Positions 7,844 to 18,590 are shown, numbered from the stretch's first letter. The stretch: 64,000 bases of DNA from Halorientalis marina (GCF_023028345.1 NZ_CP095490.1:186001-250000); one strand, 5' to 3'. Program-made: numbers and translations. Notes: generated by a model not told the origin, from the letters alone.

Positions 7844-8926
7844 TCACTGGGGGGCGCTTTTCTGTTCCTTGAGTTTGATGTCGAGGGGGTCTTCGATTTC
7901 ACCCATCACTGCTTCGAGGGCGTCTGTCGCAGTGATCAGTCCCACGACGTTCTCCTCGTCCTCATCATACACAAGCGCGAGTTCTTGATGTTCGTCCTGA
8001 AACTGATCGACGGCATCGCTGATGAGCGTGTCTGCTCGGAGCGTCATCGGTGGAGCAGCGACATCCTCGAACGTCACCTCGCCATGCCGGAGCTCGTCGA
8101 TCTGATCAACAACTGCAGGGACGTAGACAACCCCTCGATAGTCGGCTGGATCGTCACCAATCAAGGGAAATCGCGTGTGCGGGCTTGTTCCGATTCGATC
8201 GAAATTTTCCTGCGCAGAGACGGCTGTCGAGAGAAAAATAATGTCCTCACGATCGGTCATAATATCGCTGACGGGCTGTTCGCCGACAGTGAAGGCGTTC
8301 AGGATCTCTTCTTGCCGTTCCTCAGAAAGATTCCCTTGGTCAAGCAAAGTCCCGAGCCGATGGCGGAGGTCCGCCCGGGATTCGACCCGGTCGGTTTCGG
8401 TTTCCAGCCAGGCACCGGTCATCTCGACACCGAACAGCCCGAGCGTCCATTTGGCGACGCTGTCTCCGAGCACGATGACCGGATAGAGCAGCTTGGCAAA
8501 CCAGTACAGCGGTGTCGCGCCGTACCGAGCGACGAACTTCGTCCGCTCAACCCCGAGATACGTGGGTGTCTGTTCGCCGTGGGTCAGGTGGAGCAGATTG
8601 ATGATGACGAACGCAAGGATGCCACCCGCCCCAATCGACGTGAGCAGCGTGTTCTCGAACACTGGATCGATCAACGAAGCCAGGGCCGGTTCCGCGACGA
8701 TGCCGACGGCGATACTCGTCGCAGAGATGCCGACCTGACAACTCGTGAGATAGATTTCGAGATCCTGTGTCATCTCCCAGGCTCGCTCGAGTCCCGGGAC
8801 GTCGAACTCGGACTTAGGGTACTGTCGCACGCGAGTGAGTGCGAACTCGATCGCGACGAAGAATCCGTTTGCGAGGATAAGCAAAACACCGCTCAGTAGG
8901 CGGAGCGTTAGTTCGAGACCATTCAT
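7844..8926 (-). CDS. CNNM/CBS-domain membrane protein (hemolysin C/CorC-like family)
   Basis: A protein of 360 residues. Residues 1-170 form the CNNM membrane domain: a first helix LLSGVLLILANGFFVAIEFAL with the family's small-residue pattern, then further helices around residues 60-80, 90-115 and 140-160. Residues 185-345 hold a tandem CBS pair, including an HTRFPLIGDD strand and the second domain ending GLITATDALEAVMGE. Members are thought to move magnesium or sodium and sense adenylates through the CBS pair. The gene stands alone on the minus strand. Confidence 0.85.
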   Translation of the reverse strand: MNGLELTLRLLSGVLLILANGFFVAIEFALTRVRQYPKSEFDVPGLERAWEMTQDLEIYLTSCQVGISATSIAVGIVAEPALASLIDPVFENTLLTSIGAGGILAFVIINLLHLTHGEQTPTYLGVERTKFVARYGATPLYWFAKLLYPVIVLGDSVAKWTLGLFGVEMTGAWLETETDRVESRADLRHRLGTLLDQGNLSEERQEEILNAFTVGEQPVSDIMTDREDIIFLSTAVSAQENFDRIGTSPHTRFPLIGDDPADYRGVVYVPAVVDQIDELRHGEVTFEDVAAPPMTLRADTLISDAVDQFQDEHQELALVYDEDEENVVGLITATDALEAVMGEIEDPLDIKLKEQKSAPQ

Positions 8927-9003
8927 TTCGTAGGGCTATTCCCCGTGGTATCAAGAATTCCGTCATCTCGCTCACCGGTACGAGCTGAGCCTCGTCATTC
9001 GGT

Positions 9004-9407
9004 CTACTTGTCGGCAAATTCCCCAAGGAGATCGCCTTCGTCCTCGTCGAAATCATCCGGTGTGTACGTCGTCGGGCCCGGCTCATCGTCACCAAGATCG
9101 AAAATCGAATAGAGCGCTTCGACGAGATCATACGCAGTTTCAGCGGTGTATACGGCGGTTCCGCCATCTTCGTCAACCTTGCTGATCAGGCCTGCCTGCT
9201 CCAGTTTATCGAGATAGTCGAACACCGTCTTCTTCGAGTCAGTCGTTGACTCAACAAGTTCGGGGGCCGTGGCAGTCGCTGAGCGCCGAATCGATGTATA
9301 GAGACTAGCGAGGGACGGGTTCTCGAGTAATTCTGCGAACGTGGGGATCCGATGATCATCTTCGGAGTGTCACCCGCGTTTCCCACGTGTTCCGTATCGT
9401 AGCTCAT
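9004..9407 (-). pseudogene. Winged-helix regulator interrupted by a frameshift
   Basis: The N-terminus starts at ATG 9407 (MSYDTEHVGNAGDTP). The protein body lies in a different frame, beginning DDHRIPTFAELLENPSLASL and continuing to the stop at 9004. In the body frame a TGA stands immediately upstream, so one base is lost near 9360-9368. The body is a winged helix like the DUF7437-type protein at 53421-54020: both share a LLE-P-LA-LY opening, a helix-turn-helix, then a Y-LDKLEQAGLI wing. The tail is acidic. A single missing base could also be a sequencing error; if so the gene is intact at about 134 residues. Confidence 0.6.
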
Positions 9408-9528
9408 TTTGTATAGGGTTACGGAACTAGAAACGATACACGTTTGCCACGGAAATGGGGTGCTGTAGTGTTCCCCGGTTTTCGAGGCGGTTCACTCACG
9501 ATGGTGATAGCCACCGCAAGCACTTCGA

Positions 9529-9774
9529 GTGTCTAAAGCGTGGCTACCAGACGGCATTATCATCACAGGAGAGTTATACGAGATTCCAGAAAAGGAGGAA
9601 CAGCAAGCATACGCAAGTATCGCGTCGAATGCAGAGTTCCCTCCTGACCTTGGGGTATGGGGAATCCCATTTGAAAACGTGGAGTTCCGCCTGTTCGGAT
9701 TGGATAAAGGGGATTGTACGGGTCGTGAATTTTCTACGGAATACGAGAGGTGGGATATTGACGGATCCGAGTAA
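9529..9774 (+). CDS. Small hypothetical protein
   Basis: An 81-residue reading frame starting at GTG 9529. An in-frame stop lies upstream, so it cannot be longer. It is acidic and has a globular pattern (ending in GVWGIPFENVEFRLFGLD and a short polar tail). No domain is recognisable. Overlapping frames on both strands have less natural composition. It sits in a lower-GC strip between the frameshifted winged-helix gene and the histidine kinase. Confidence 0.4.
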   Translation: MSKAWLPDGIIITGELYEIPEKEEQQAYASIASNAEFPPDLGVWGIPFENVEFRLFGLDKGDCTGREFSTEYERWDIDGSE

Positions 9775-9827
9775 ATCATAATGAAGAGCGTCTATGACTG
9801 AAGCCACATACAATACGTCTATAGCGG

Positions 9828-11282
9828 TTAGCCCGCTTTCGGAACTGTGACGCTGAAAACCGCCCCAGCGGGTTCGTTGTCATCTATCTCGATTACCCCG
9901 CCGTAAGATTCTACGAGCGTCTTGACCAGATACAAGCCGAGCCCGGTGCCGGAGCTGTCGAGGCCCGTTTCCCCCTTCCCAAAGATGGTCTCCTTCTCTG
10001 AATCCGGGATTCCCGGTCCGTTATCCGCAATCTGAACCAGGACAGAGTCTGTCCGTTCACGTGCCGAGATATCCACTTCCGGGACTTCCTTGTCGTTGTG
10101 CTGGATCGCGTTCTTCAGAAGATTGCGGAAGACCGCCTCGAGCATATCATTTGCCTGAACCGGTGTCTCCGGCGCGGCAGCAGTAGGCGTGACCAGGGCG
10201 TCCGGGTAGGTGTTCTGTACTTCTTCAATTGCGCTGGAAAGCGAAGGGCCAAGAGGAGTTGGAGCGACATTCTCAGTATCTGAGAGCATCACTTTTGCCA
10301 TTTGTCGAGCAGTCGTCGTAATCTCGACAGCGTGTTCTGCGTTTTCTAAAACAATATCTAGGTGTTCTCGAATAGAGTCAGACCCCGATTGGTCGGCAGC
10401 CAACTCTGCATATGCCATTATCAATTGGATGTCGTTACGGATGTCGTGGCGAAGTACCTGATTCAGGATTTCGAGATTATCGCGTTGTTCCCGTATCTGT
10501 CGTTCGTACGCTTTCCGGTCAGAGATGTTCCGGACTAATGCGTGCAAACGTGGTTCTCCACGATGATCGAATCGGCTAAGCTTGACCTCCGCGGGGAACT
10601 CAGTCCCGTCGGGGCGACGATGTACCCACTCGAACAAGGCGGTTCCTGTCTCGAAAGCGGTCTCGATGTGCTCTTGGGCTGCTTCCTCCGAGTCTCTCCC
10701 GTCCGGTTGCGTTGGCGGTGCTAGGTCCCACGGGGTACATTCAGCAAACGTATCTATGGACTCAATGCGGAATAGGTCCAAGGTGTGTTCGTTGCAATCA
10801 AAAAATCCCTGCCTGTCCAGTAACATAAGAGCGTCCTGGGTGCTCTCGAAGAGGTTCCGGTATTTGGCCTCGCTTTCTGTGAGTTCGCGTTCTCGTTCTT
10901 TCCGCTCGGTGATGTCTCTGACTAGGGAGTGCAGGACTGGCCGGCCGTCGTCTTCAAACCGGGTCAACTTCACCTCCGCTGGAAATGTTGTCCCGCCTAC
11001 GGTCTGATGGGTGTATTCGAAGAACGCGCCGCCCTGCTGAAATGCCGTCTCGATGTGTGCCTGTGCGACCTCTTTCGAGTTGGCGCCATCAGGTTGGGTT
11101 GGCGGTGCAAGATCCCACGGTGTATACGTGAGCGCCTCTTCCCTTGCATTGAGGCCGAAGAGTTCGACTGCGCGTGTATTGCAGTCAAAATACCCGTCAC
11201 GGTCGAACAACAACAGCGCATCACGACTGTTCTCAAACAGAGCACGATACCTCGATTGATTGGGTTTGTCATTACTGCTCAT
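9828..11282 (-). CDS. Two-PAS histidine kinase
   Basis: A soluble sensor kinase of 484 residues. Two PAS domains (about residues 8-130 and 135-255) are near duplicates, both containing TPWDLAPPTQPDG, an HIETAF helix and a FPAEVKL strand. A histidine-kinase dimerisation helix follows with NQVLRHDIRNDIQL as the H-box (His near 277), then a HATPase domain with an N-box (RNLLKNAIQHN), DNGPGIP and GTGLGLYLV. It has no transmembrane segments, so it senses a cytoplasmic cue such as redox state or a small ligand. No response regulator is adjacent. Confidence 0.87.
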   Translation of the reverse strand: MSSNDKPNQSRYRALFENSRDALLLFDRDGYFDCNTRAVELFGLNAREEALTYTPWDLAPPTQPDGANSKEVAQAHIETAFQQGGAFFEYTHQTVGGTTFPAEVKLTRFEDDGRPVLHSLVRDITERKERERELTESEAKYRNLFESTQDALMLLDRQGFFDCNEHTLDLFRIESIDTFAECTPWDLAPPTQPDGRDSEEAAQEHIETAFETGTALFEWVHRRPDGTEFPAEVKLSRFDHRGEPRLHALVRNISDRKAYERQIREQRDNLEILNQVLRHDIRNDIQLIMAYAELAADQSGSDSIREHLDIVLENAEHAVEITTTARQMAKVMLSDTENVAPTPLGPSLSSAIEEVQNTYPDALVTPTAAAPETPVQANDMLEAVFRNLLKNAIQHNDKEVPEVDISARERTDSVLVQIADNGPGIPDSEKETIFGKGETGLDSSGTGLGLYLVKTLVESYGGVIEIDDNEPAGAVFSVTVPKAG

Positions 11283-11417
11283 ATACGATCTTGATGAGTG
11301 GTAATCGTAGTCGTGGTATACTCAATCAATAAACGAAGGTACATTCTAATAATTTGTACGACTCGGCCCGTCCACGGACATCAATACAATTGGGTTAGGG
11401 CCTGGGAGAGAGAAGCC

Positions 11418-11567
11418 CTATATATGATCCGTTCGCTGTCGTATTTCTTTTCCAATACCAGCATTGGGCGAGCAGGACGGGCACGCGAGAACGACGCCGT
11501 CCTTGTCGCCGAACACTCGTGCGAACTGAGCCGAAATATGTCCGCCACAGGTAGCGCATTCAGGCAT
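11418..11567 (-). CDS. Tiny zinc-finger protein downstream of KorB
   Basis: A 49-residue protein from ATG 11567 to TAG 11418-11420. It opens MPECATCGGH, continues with an SAQFARVFGD strand and closes the zinc site with CPSC. This matches the form of the haloarchaeal DUF7563-type zinc peptides (recalled, not searched). Its ATG lies five bases after the stop of the KorB gene on the same strand, so it is probably the last gene of that transcript. Function unknown. Confidence 0.65.
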   Translation of the reverse strand: MPECATCGGHISAQFARVFGDKDGVVLACPSCSPNAGIGKEIRQRTDHI

Positions 11568-11572
11568 AGGGA

Positions 11573-12436
11573 TCAGTAGAACTCCCGAACGAGATCCGTT
11601 GCATTGTCCGGCGCTCCGTCAGGTATGACCGCCATATTCTCTGAGAGCCCTTCACGCTCTTCGTAGGCAACCGAGTGCTCGTCCCGATAGAGTACACCCT
11701 GGTACTCTTTATCGCCGTCCATAATCGCGTCCGTAGCGTCGTCGTAATCCGTCGGATCGTGGTCAGTCTCGGCGAGATCGACAATCGTGTCTCGGAAGTA
11801 GTCGTAGGTATCGACGTCGTTGAACGTCACACAGGGGCTGTAGACGTTGACGAAGCCGAACCCGTCGTGTTCGACGGCTTTCTGAACGATCTCGGTGTGC
11901 CGCTGGCTATCTGAACTGAACGACTGCGCAATGAACGTCCCGCCGGCAGCTAGCGCGAGCGCGAGTGGGTTGACCGGCGGCTGTTTCGGCCCCTTGGGCG
12001 TCGTCGAGGTTTCGAAGTCATCACGCGAGGTTGGCGAGGCTTGTCCCTTCGTGAGGCCGTAGATGCGGTTGTCCATCACGATATATGTTATGTCGACGTT
12101 GCGGCGGACGGCGTGGACGAAGTGGCCCGCACCGATCGAGTAGCCATCTCCGTCGCCGCCGGCGACCATCACTTCGAGGTTCGGATTCGCCAGCTTCGCC
12201 CCGATACCCACTGGGAGTGCGCGGCCGTGAACACCGTGGAGCGCGTAGCTGTGCATGTAGGTCCCGATCTTCCCGGAACAGCCGATACCGGCGACAACGA
12301 ACGTGTTGTCCGGATCGTTCCCGGTGTTCGCCAGCGCTTTCATCATCCCGTTCATTGTCCCGAAATCACCGCAGCCGGGACACCATGTGGGTTGCTTGTC
12401 GGATTTGAAGTCGGTGAATCTGATGTCGGTGCTCAT
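11573..12436 (-). CDS. korB: 2-oxoacid:ferredoxin oxidoreductase beta subunit, orphan copy
   Basis: A protein of 287 residues, the normal length for haloarchaeal KorB. It has the TPCPGCGDFG-like opening (PTWCPGCGDFG) whose cysteines bind an iron-sulfur cluster. The thiamine diphosphate site is GDGDGYSIGAGHF followed by VMDNRIYGLTKGQ. The enzyme oxidatively decarboxylates a 2-oxoacid to the acyl-CoA and passes electrons to ferredoxin. The alpha subunit that normally precedes it is absent here. A ferredoxin gene does lie nearby on the same strand. It may pair with an alpha subunit encoded elsewhere. Confidence 0.88.
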   Translation of the reverse strand: MSTDIRFTDFKSDKQPTWCPGCGDFGTMNGMMKALANTGNDPDNTFVVAGIGCSGKIGTYMHSYALHGVHGRALPVGIGAKLANPNLEVMVAGGDGDGYSIGAGHFVHAVRRNVDITYIVMDNRIYGLTKGQASPTSRDDFETSTTPKGPKQPPVNPLALALAAGGTFIAQSFSSDSQRHTEIVQKAVEHDGFGFVNVYSPCVTFNDVDTYDYFRDTIVDLAETDHDPTDYDDATDAIMDGDKEYQGVLYRDEHSVAYEEREGLSENMAVIPDGAPDNATDLVREFY

Positions 12437-12527
12437 CTTTTTACTGGCCCCCTTCCGACCGTACGCCAGAGTTCATCCTTCGAGCCGATGCTCGCTGATG
12501 TCGGTCGTTGCGTAATCTGGCTTGGTA

Positions 12528-12917
12528 TCATGCTTTCGAGTTCGTGATTGTCGCAATCTCGATGTCTGTTATTCCCTGTGCTTCGATTTTGGCCCTCACT
12601 GCCGGTGGGAGCGTTTCCAGTGTCTTGTCAATCTGTGGGTTAATCGACACGCCGTCAACTTTGATCGCAACTAATTTGCCACGGCGACCGTGTGCAGCGA
12701 CTTCGAATTCGAACGGTCGGTCACGTTCATCGACGCTGTGGACCCAGACTTTCGCGAGCCCGTTTGCACTCTCCCAGTGAACGCTGTTGACGACGGTGAG
12801 ACAGCCAGCCGGCGGGACGCACGACGATCCACACGCCGGGCACTGAGCGGGATGTGGACTCTCACCGAGATAGGTATACTCTGTCCCGCACCGGTAGCAC
12901 TGGAGTGGTAGGGTCAT
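12528..12917 (-). CDS. Zinc-ribbon protein in the KorB-SufB cluster
   Basis: A protein of 129 residues from ATG 12917 (a GTG at 12935 is the alternative). A zinc ribbon lies at the N-terminus: CYRCG at about residue 7 and CPACGSSC at about residue 27. The remaining 90 residues form an alpha-beta region with no recognised family. It lies between the ferredoxin and KorB genes on the same strand, so it probably belongs to the same transcript. A role in electron transfer or cofactor handling is only suggested by position. Confidence 0.65.
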   Translation of the reverse strand: MTLPLQCYRCGTEYTYLGESPHPAQCPACGSSCVPPAGCLTVVNSVHWESANGLAKVWVHSVDERDRPFEFEVAAHGRRGKLVAIKVDGVSINPQIDKTLETLPPAVRAKIEAQGITDIEIATITNSKA

Positions 12918-12938
12918 AAGCGAGTCCTCAATCACCCC

Positions 12939-14739
<1,801 letters not shown>

Positions 14740-14742
14740 CAA

Positions 14743-14877
14743 TCGAGGTTTGTAGTATGAGAGAATAAAGCTAGGGTACTCAAACTACAATTTGTAACTA
14801 TAATAGGTTTCTTTCACAGTTTATAGGAACTATTGGTGGTCACAAAAGTTTACTGTTGATGAGATGAAAGGGGAGAT
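14743..14877 (+). promoter_or_regulatory. Divergent promoter region of sufB and the first TFB gene
   Basis: A 135-base AT-rich spacer between two divergent starts. For sufB the minus strand reads CTTTATTC about 25 bases before the ATG. For TFB the plus strand has TTTATAGG near 14820 and AAGTTTACT about 27 bases before the ATG. A GGAG lies seven bases before the TFB start and could act as a ribosome binding site. Shared control of the two genes is plausible. Confidence 0.4.
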
Positions 14878-15840
14878 ATGACCAACCAGACTCGCGAGAC
14901 GACTGCCCCACCCGCAGAGTCAAAAACAGAGCAAGCACAGGAGCAGCGATGTCCCGAGTGTGGCGAGGACGTACTCGCAGAGAGTGATACGTCGGAGAAG
15001 GTGTGTACTGCCTGCGGATTGGTCCTTGATGAGCAACGTATCGACCGCGGTCCGGAGTGGCGAGCCTTCGATTCGGCTGAAAAGGCAGCGAAATCACGCG
15101 TTGGTGCGCCGACGACACAATTGATGCACGACAAAGGGCTTTCGACCAATATTGGCTGGCAGAACAAAGACACATACGGAAATCCAGTGTCGCCACGAAA
15201 GCGCCAGCGACTCCAGCGACTACGGACGTGGAACGAACGCTTCCGTACACGGGATTCGAAAGAGCGCAACCTCAAGCAGGCACTCGGCGAGATCGAGCGG
15301 ATGGCCTCTGCGTTGGGGGTACACAAGCCGACACGCGAGACTGCAAGCGTGATGTATCGGCGCGCGTTAGAGGAAGGTCTCTTGCCAGGGCGCTCGATCG
15401 AGGGGGTTGCAACCGCGGCTCTGTATGCCGCGACACGGCTCGATGGCGTTGCGCGGACGGTCGACGAAATCGCTGTCGTCAGCCGTGTCGACTCGCTGGA
15501 GATCAAACGCACCTACAGATACGTCGTTCGGGAACTCGACGTGCAGATTCCGCCGACGGATCCAATAGAATACGTCGGGCGTATCGTCTCCGAACTGGAC
15601 TGTAGCGATGACACGACGCGACAAGCCCGCCAACTGGTCGAAGCGGCCACAGCTAACGGCGTCCACAGCGGGAAACACCCGGTTGGTATTGCTGCGAGTG
15701 CCGTCTATGCGGCGGGGAAGCTCTGTGGTGAAAATATCACTCAAGACGACGTGTCCGAGGTTGCTGACGTCAGTAACGTCACTATTCGAAACCGGTATCG
15801 TGAGGTTCTCAACGCCTACGAAGAGCGTCAAAATGGTTGA
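14878..15840 (+). CDS. Transcription initiation factor TFB (first of two)
   Basis: A protein of 320 residues. The N-terminal zinc ribbon has CPECGEDV and CTACGLV, followed by the B-reader segment EQRIDRGPEWRAF. Two cyclin-like repeats cover residues 120-215 and 220-315 with the typical AAALYAATR-like (TAALYAATRLDG) and AASAVYAAGKL helices, and a closing helix-turn-helix that reads the BRE upstream of TATA boxes. TFB recruits RNA polymerase to TBP-bound promoters. Haloarchaea use families of TFBs as global switches. Its position, divergent from sufB, suggests it may direct the iron-sulfur cluster. Confidence 0.92.
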   Translation: MTNQTRETTAPPAESKTEQAQEQRCPECGEDVLAESDTSEKVCTACGLVLDEQRIDRGPEWRAFDSAEKAAKSRVGAPTTQLMHDKGLSTNIGWQNKDTYGNPVSPRKRQRLQRLRTWNERFRTRDSKERNLKQALGEIERMASALGVHKPTRETASVMYRRALEEGLLPGRSIEGVATAALYAATRLDGVARTVDEIAVVSRVDSLEIKRTYRYVVRELDVQIPPTDPIEYVGRIVSELDCSDDTTRQARQLVEAATANGVHSGKHPVGIAASAVYAAGKLCGENITQDDVSEVADVSNVTIRNRYREVLNAYEERQNG

Positions 15841-16370
15841 AAGTTCTGGAGATGTCCAGTGCTATGTCTACAGGCGGAGCAGGCCGAGTGCCTCGGAGCT
15901 TGACCCCGAGGCGGTTCACCACTAAGTTGCTACCACGAAGTAGTGGCTACCCTGTGGAAATACCCACTACCAATACGTATGAGACAAGGGTAGCACACCA
16001 CGGGTTTTCACACTTCGATTGTCGAAATATGCTGCCCGAAGAGGAAGGCTGTCCCCGCCCCTTCCAACACCAGTTGTTGAGCGCGATGGTCCGAATTTGT
16101 GGGGTTCGGGCAGGAGCGTTTCATCACCATTTGGAGCGAGGACACTTCCTCGGTTAACCACCCACCAACAGGGCGGAAGCTCAAACACCCCATCGGTGGG
16201 CACCCTGCGATTAACGGGACTGATTCTATTCAATTTTACTTTTCAAATCACAGCTCGCGGACACCAAGTCGCCACATATAGGCCGAAACTCCGACTTTTT
16301 CTGAGACGAATTGACGTTGAATACGAGAAGGCGCGACTGACGGTGTGCCAACTCCCGTCGCTTCGGAAGT
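15841..16370 (+). other. Gene-free tract with a stem-loop
   Basis: A 530-base interval without a convincing gene. A 7-bp hairpin (GCCTCGG/CCGAGGC, positions 15890-15912) lies 50 bases after the TFB stop and could terminate that transcript or be an insertion-sequence end. Two overlapping minus-strand frames between 15967 and 16233 are rich in Cys, Arg and Trp and do not resemble haloarchaeal proteins. The tract may be decayed mobile DNA. Confidence 0.4.
15890..15912 (+). terminator. Stem-loop after the first TFB gene
   Basis: A perfect 7-bp stem GCCTCGG/CCGAGGC with a 9-base loop. It has no T-run directly after it, so termination is only one reading. Similar stems occur at the ends of IS200/IS605-type elements, but no GGAGGAT-like end follows. 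Confidence 0.3.
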
Positions 16371-16679
16371 TTAGGAGAGGGGAATATCAGTCCCGTTATT
16401 ATTGTGATTGTTATACCGCTGTTTGAACATGTTGACAGCCCTCTTTTCGATGATTAGTCGTGGATTCGCCGGTTTGTCTACAATTTCACAACTTACTGAC
16501 TGCACCGCATACATATCAATCGCATATGTGACAAACTTGTCCTTAGCTCTATGAAGTGTTGTTAAATTGGTGTGCTTCTGGCTCTCGAACAGTTCGACCG
16601 CATCTCTGAGCACGGCTTCCACAACAGTCTCGAAATCCCGTTGCTGGCGTTCTTGCTCCGAGTTACCGTATTCCGTCAT
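16371..16679 (-). CDS. Hypothetical protein
   Basis: A 102-residue reading frame from ATG 16679. It is charged and predicted mostly helical at the N-terminus (a VVEAVLRDAVELFESQKH segment), then mixed, ending with an Asn-rich tail NNHNNNGT. No domain is recognised. Base composition is lower in GC than that of the neighbours, which suits recently acquired DNA. It has no close partner on the same strand. It is retained because of its length and helical pattern, with modest confidence. Confidence 0.4.
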   Translation of the reverse strand: MTEYGNSEQERQQRDFETVVEAVLRDAVELFESQKHTNLTTLHRAKDKFVTYAIDMYAVQSVSCEIVDKPANPRLIIEKRAVNMFKQRYNNHNNNGTDIPLS

Positions 16680-16892
16680 CCTGAAGACAGCCCTCCTTAT
16701 TCTGTCTTCTTGGCTGTGAGCAGTCTGTTTGAGCGTAGTTAATTATCTCTATTTCGGTTTGCTATAGCTCGCATAAGGAGCGACCAATTCGCCGACCCGT
16801 GTGGAGGCTTCCACAAGTTTGTACACTCCCTGGGCCCGATGCTTGGCACGTAGCCGTGGTGCGACCGGAAAAGACTCCGGCTGCACGACGAG

Positions 16893-17306
16893 TCACTGGA
16901 GTTCGTGGTCTACTTTGTGCGGAGAGTCGGTGGATTCGGTGATGGTCTTCTCGATGTAGATGTGCACGCCATCCGATTGTGTCAGTTCCCAGCCGTTTGC
17001 TTCAAGCGCGTCAAGTTTGTCTGCAAAGTGACGGACGGCATCTGCGTGGGTCTGAATGTCGAGTGGCGGGTCGTTCAACGGGATGGTGTCGTATTTGGTG
17101 TAGTAGTGGATGCGCTTGGTGTAGGTGTGCCCGCTTGTTGTTCCGCAGTGTGGGCAGGTACGATCCTGCTGGGTGAACTGGTCGGAGTCACCACTGTGGC
17201 GTGTTTCCCAGCTTTCGTTGCAGTCGCCGCACGTGAACCATGGTTCGTAACTGATTGAGAACTCTTCACCGTCGTGCTCGATGGTCATCGTTGGAAGAGC
17301 CGTCAT
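16893..17306 (-). CDS. Zinc-ribbon protein of unknown function
   Basis: A 137-residue protein from ATG 17306. A zinc ribbon near residues 26-60 uses CGDC and CPHCG with an acidic, Gln-rich loop between the pairs. The C-terminal half contains an ADAVRHFADKLDALEANGWEL-like helix with a strand, a pattern seen in small sensor or adaptor proteins. It has no known name. The transcript points away from the transposase fragment at 17486-17758. Confidence 0.6.
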   Translation of the reverse strand: MTALPTMTIEHDGEEFSISYEPWFTCGDCNESWETRHSGDSDQFTQQDRTCPHCGTTSGHTYTKRIHYYTKYDTIPLNDPPLDIQTHADAVRHFADKLDALEANGWELTQSDGVHIYIEKTITESTDSPHKVDHELQ

Positions 17307-17485
17307 GGGTGGTGCTTGTCTCGGTTGGTTAGCCTGTGATTTCTTGCGAGGTACGTTTCTCGTATCCTTGTAGATGGAACTGGCGTTTCTCGTGTAGTCG
17401 GACAGCTCTCAATCTCTTTGCTTCGGAATTATGCGTTTCGATCACCTGTGGGACCGGACATCCGTGACTATATTAGATCGAGAAA

Positions 17486-17758
17486 TTACCGGAACAGGGC
17501 GGGCGGGAGGACAGCAGTGCTCCCGACCACCCGACCCGATGCAAGTAGCAGGTTCGTCAACATCCACAGATTGTAGAGTGCTACGGCAAGCAGGAAGTAG
17601 AACAATCGAACAGAGAACGTCGGTGACGACGTTTTCGGGAGAAACTCGGTTACTTTTCGGTAGGACGTTTCTATTCCCCACCGACGCCGGTAGGCTTCTG
17701 CCAGCGGCTGAGCGAAGTTACGAGTGACTTCGAGGTTTGTGACCAGGCAGAAACGATA
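17486..17758 (-). pseudogene. C-terminal fragment of an IS4-type transposase
   Basis: Translation of the minus strand gives CLVTNLEVTRNFAQPLAEAY followed by RRRWGIETSYRKVTEF, FYFLLAVALYNLW and a stop. This is the third catalytic block of IS4-type DDE transposases (Y-x2-R-x3-E pattern, with the Glu in WGIE). The closing Lys position of the YREK signature is Thr here. The two Asp-bearing blocks and the start are missing. The fragment begins exactly at the stop of the winged-helix gene at 17759, so one deletion or insertion joined them. It differs from the intact element at 29-30.8 kb. Confidence 0.7.
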
Positions 17759-18460
17759 TTAGCGCCCAGAAGGTTCGTTAATGAGAATAAACGGATCGCG
17801 CTCGCGATTGTAGTCGGCGACGTCTCCGGCGACCGCTTCGATGAGTCGGCGATGAACTTCTCTGGCTGCTCGTCCCTCGTCTGGGCTCAAGTAGTGGAGC
17901 CCGCCCAGCTCCGTCCAGAAATCACCGTCAAGCCAAAAGAGTGTCTCGTCGTTCGACTGATAAATGATATCGCCGTTATCGGTCAGTCCCTCGGTGTCAA
18001 GTTGACGACCCGAGAGCTGAGCGCGTGCCAGCACCGCCACAAGCTGCCGGCGTGAAATGGATGCATGAACAGCAACATCGTCGATCAAACTCCCGAAGTA
18101 GGCTTCGACAATATCAATCGTTTGGGAGAACTCATCAAGCGTAACGGAATCTAACGGTATTGTATCCCTTGGTACTTCTCGAGTTTCCCAAGATCGAGAG
18201 CCGCTAAGTAATACGTCAGATGCAAGGTTGAGTTCAATACTATCCGCCGTTCGACAGTACTGTGTTCTATCCCTGCTCTCGTCCGCAGTGACCTCTTCTA
18301 AATACATATTCTCAGAAAGTTCCTTCACACGTCTATAACAGGTGGCAATCGGGATATCTAGCTCTTGACTCAGCCAGCTAACTGATCGCGGTTCCTTCGC
18401 CGCCCGCAATATATCTACGCTGTATTTCCGCCCGAGTACCTCAACTGCTTCCGTCGACAT
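17759..18460 (-). CDS. Winged-helix transcription regulator next to the giant kinase
   Basis: A protein of 233 residues from ATG 18460 (MSTEAVEVLGRKYSVDIL). The first 85 residues form an ArsR-like winged helix: VSWLSQELDIPIATCYRRVKEL is the helix-turn-helix. The C-terminal part has no clear family but includes a possible second regulatory fold. It is transcribed divergently from the 1490-residue kinase, with 130 bases between starts, so it may control that kinase or answer to the same promoter region. Longer in-frame readings to 19144 overlap the kinase and are not supported. Confidence 0.75.
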   Translation of the reverse strand: MSTEAVEVLGRKYSVDILRAAKEPRSVSWLSQELDIPIATCYRRVKELSENMYLEEVTADESRDRTQYCRTADSIELNLASDVLLSGSRSWETREVPRDTIPLDSVTLDEFSQTIDIVEAYFGSLIDDVAVHASISRRQLVAVLARAQLSGRQLDTEGLTDNGDIIYQSNDETLFWLDGDFWTELGGLHYLSPDEGRAAREVHRRLIEAVAGDVADYNRERDPFILINEPSGR

Positions 18461-18590
18461 CTTGTTACCACGATTGATTCTCAAGGGTGAATAGCTGTAC
18501 CCTATATTTATCGATCTAATTCTATTAGGGCCGATATGAAATGGTTCTCTAAGCGAAAACATAATAGAGCGGAACAACAACATCGGATGT
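18461..18590 (+). promoter_or_regulatory. Divergent promoter region of regulator and multi-PAS kinase
   Basis: AT-rich 130-base spacer. A minus-strand TAAATATAGG (about 18501-18510) lies 41 bases before the regulator start. On the plus strand ACATAATAG is about 25 bases before the kinase start at 18591, a good TATA position. CCCTA and TAGGG flank the central AT-rich part and could form an operator. Confidence 0.4.

Noticed and set aside
15967..16233. Two overlapping minus-strand frames after the TFB gene
   Set aside because: Rich in Trp, Cys and Arg with no acidic bias; probably decayed mobile DNA rather than genes.
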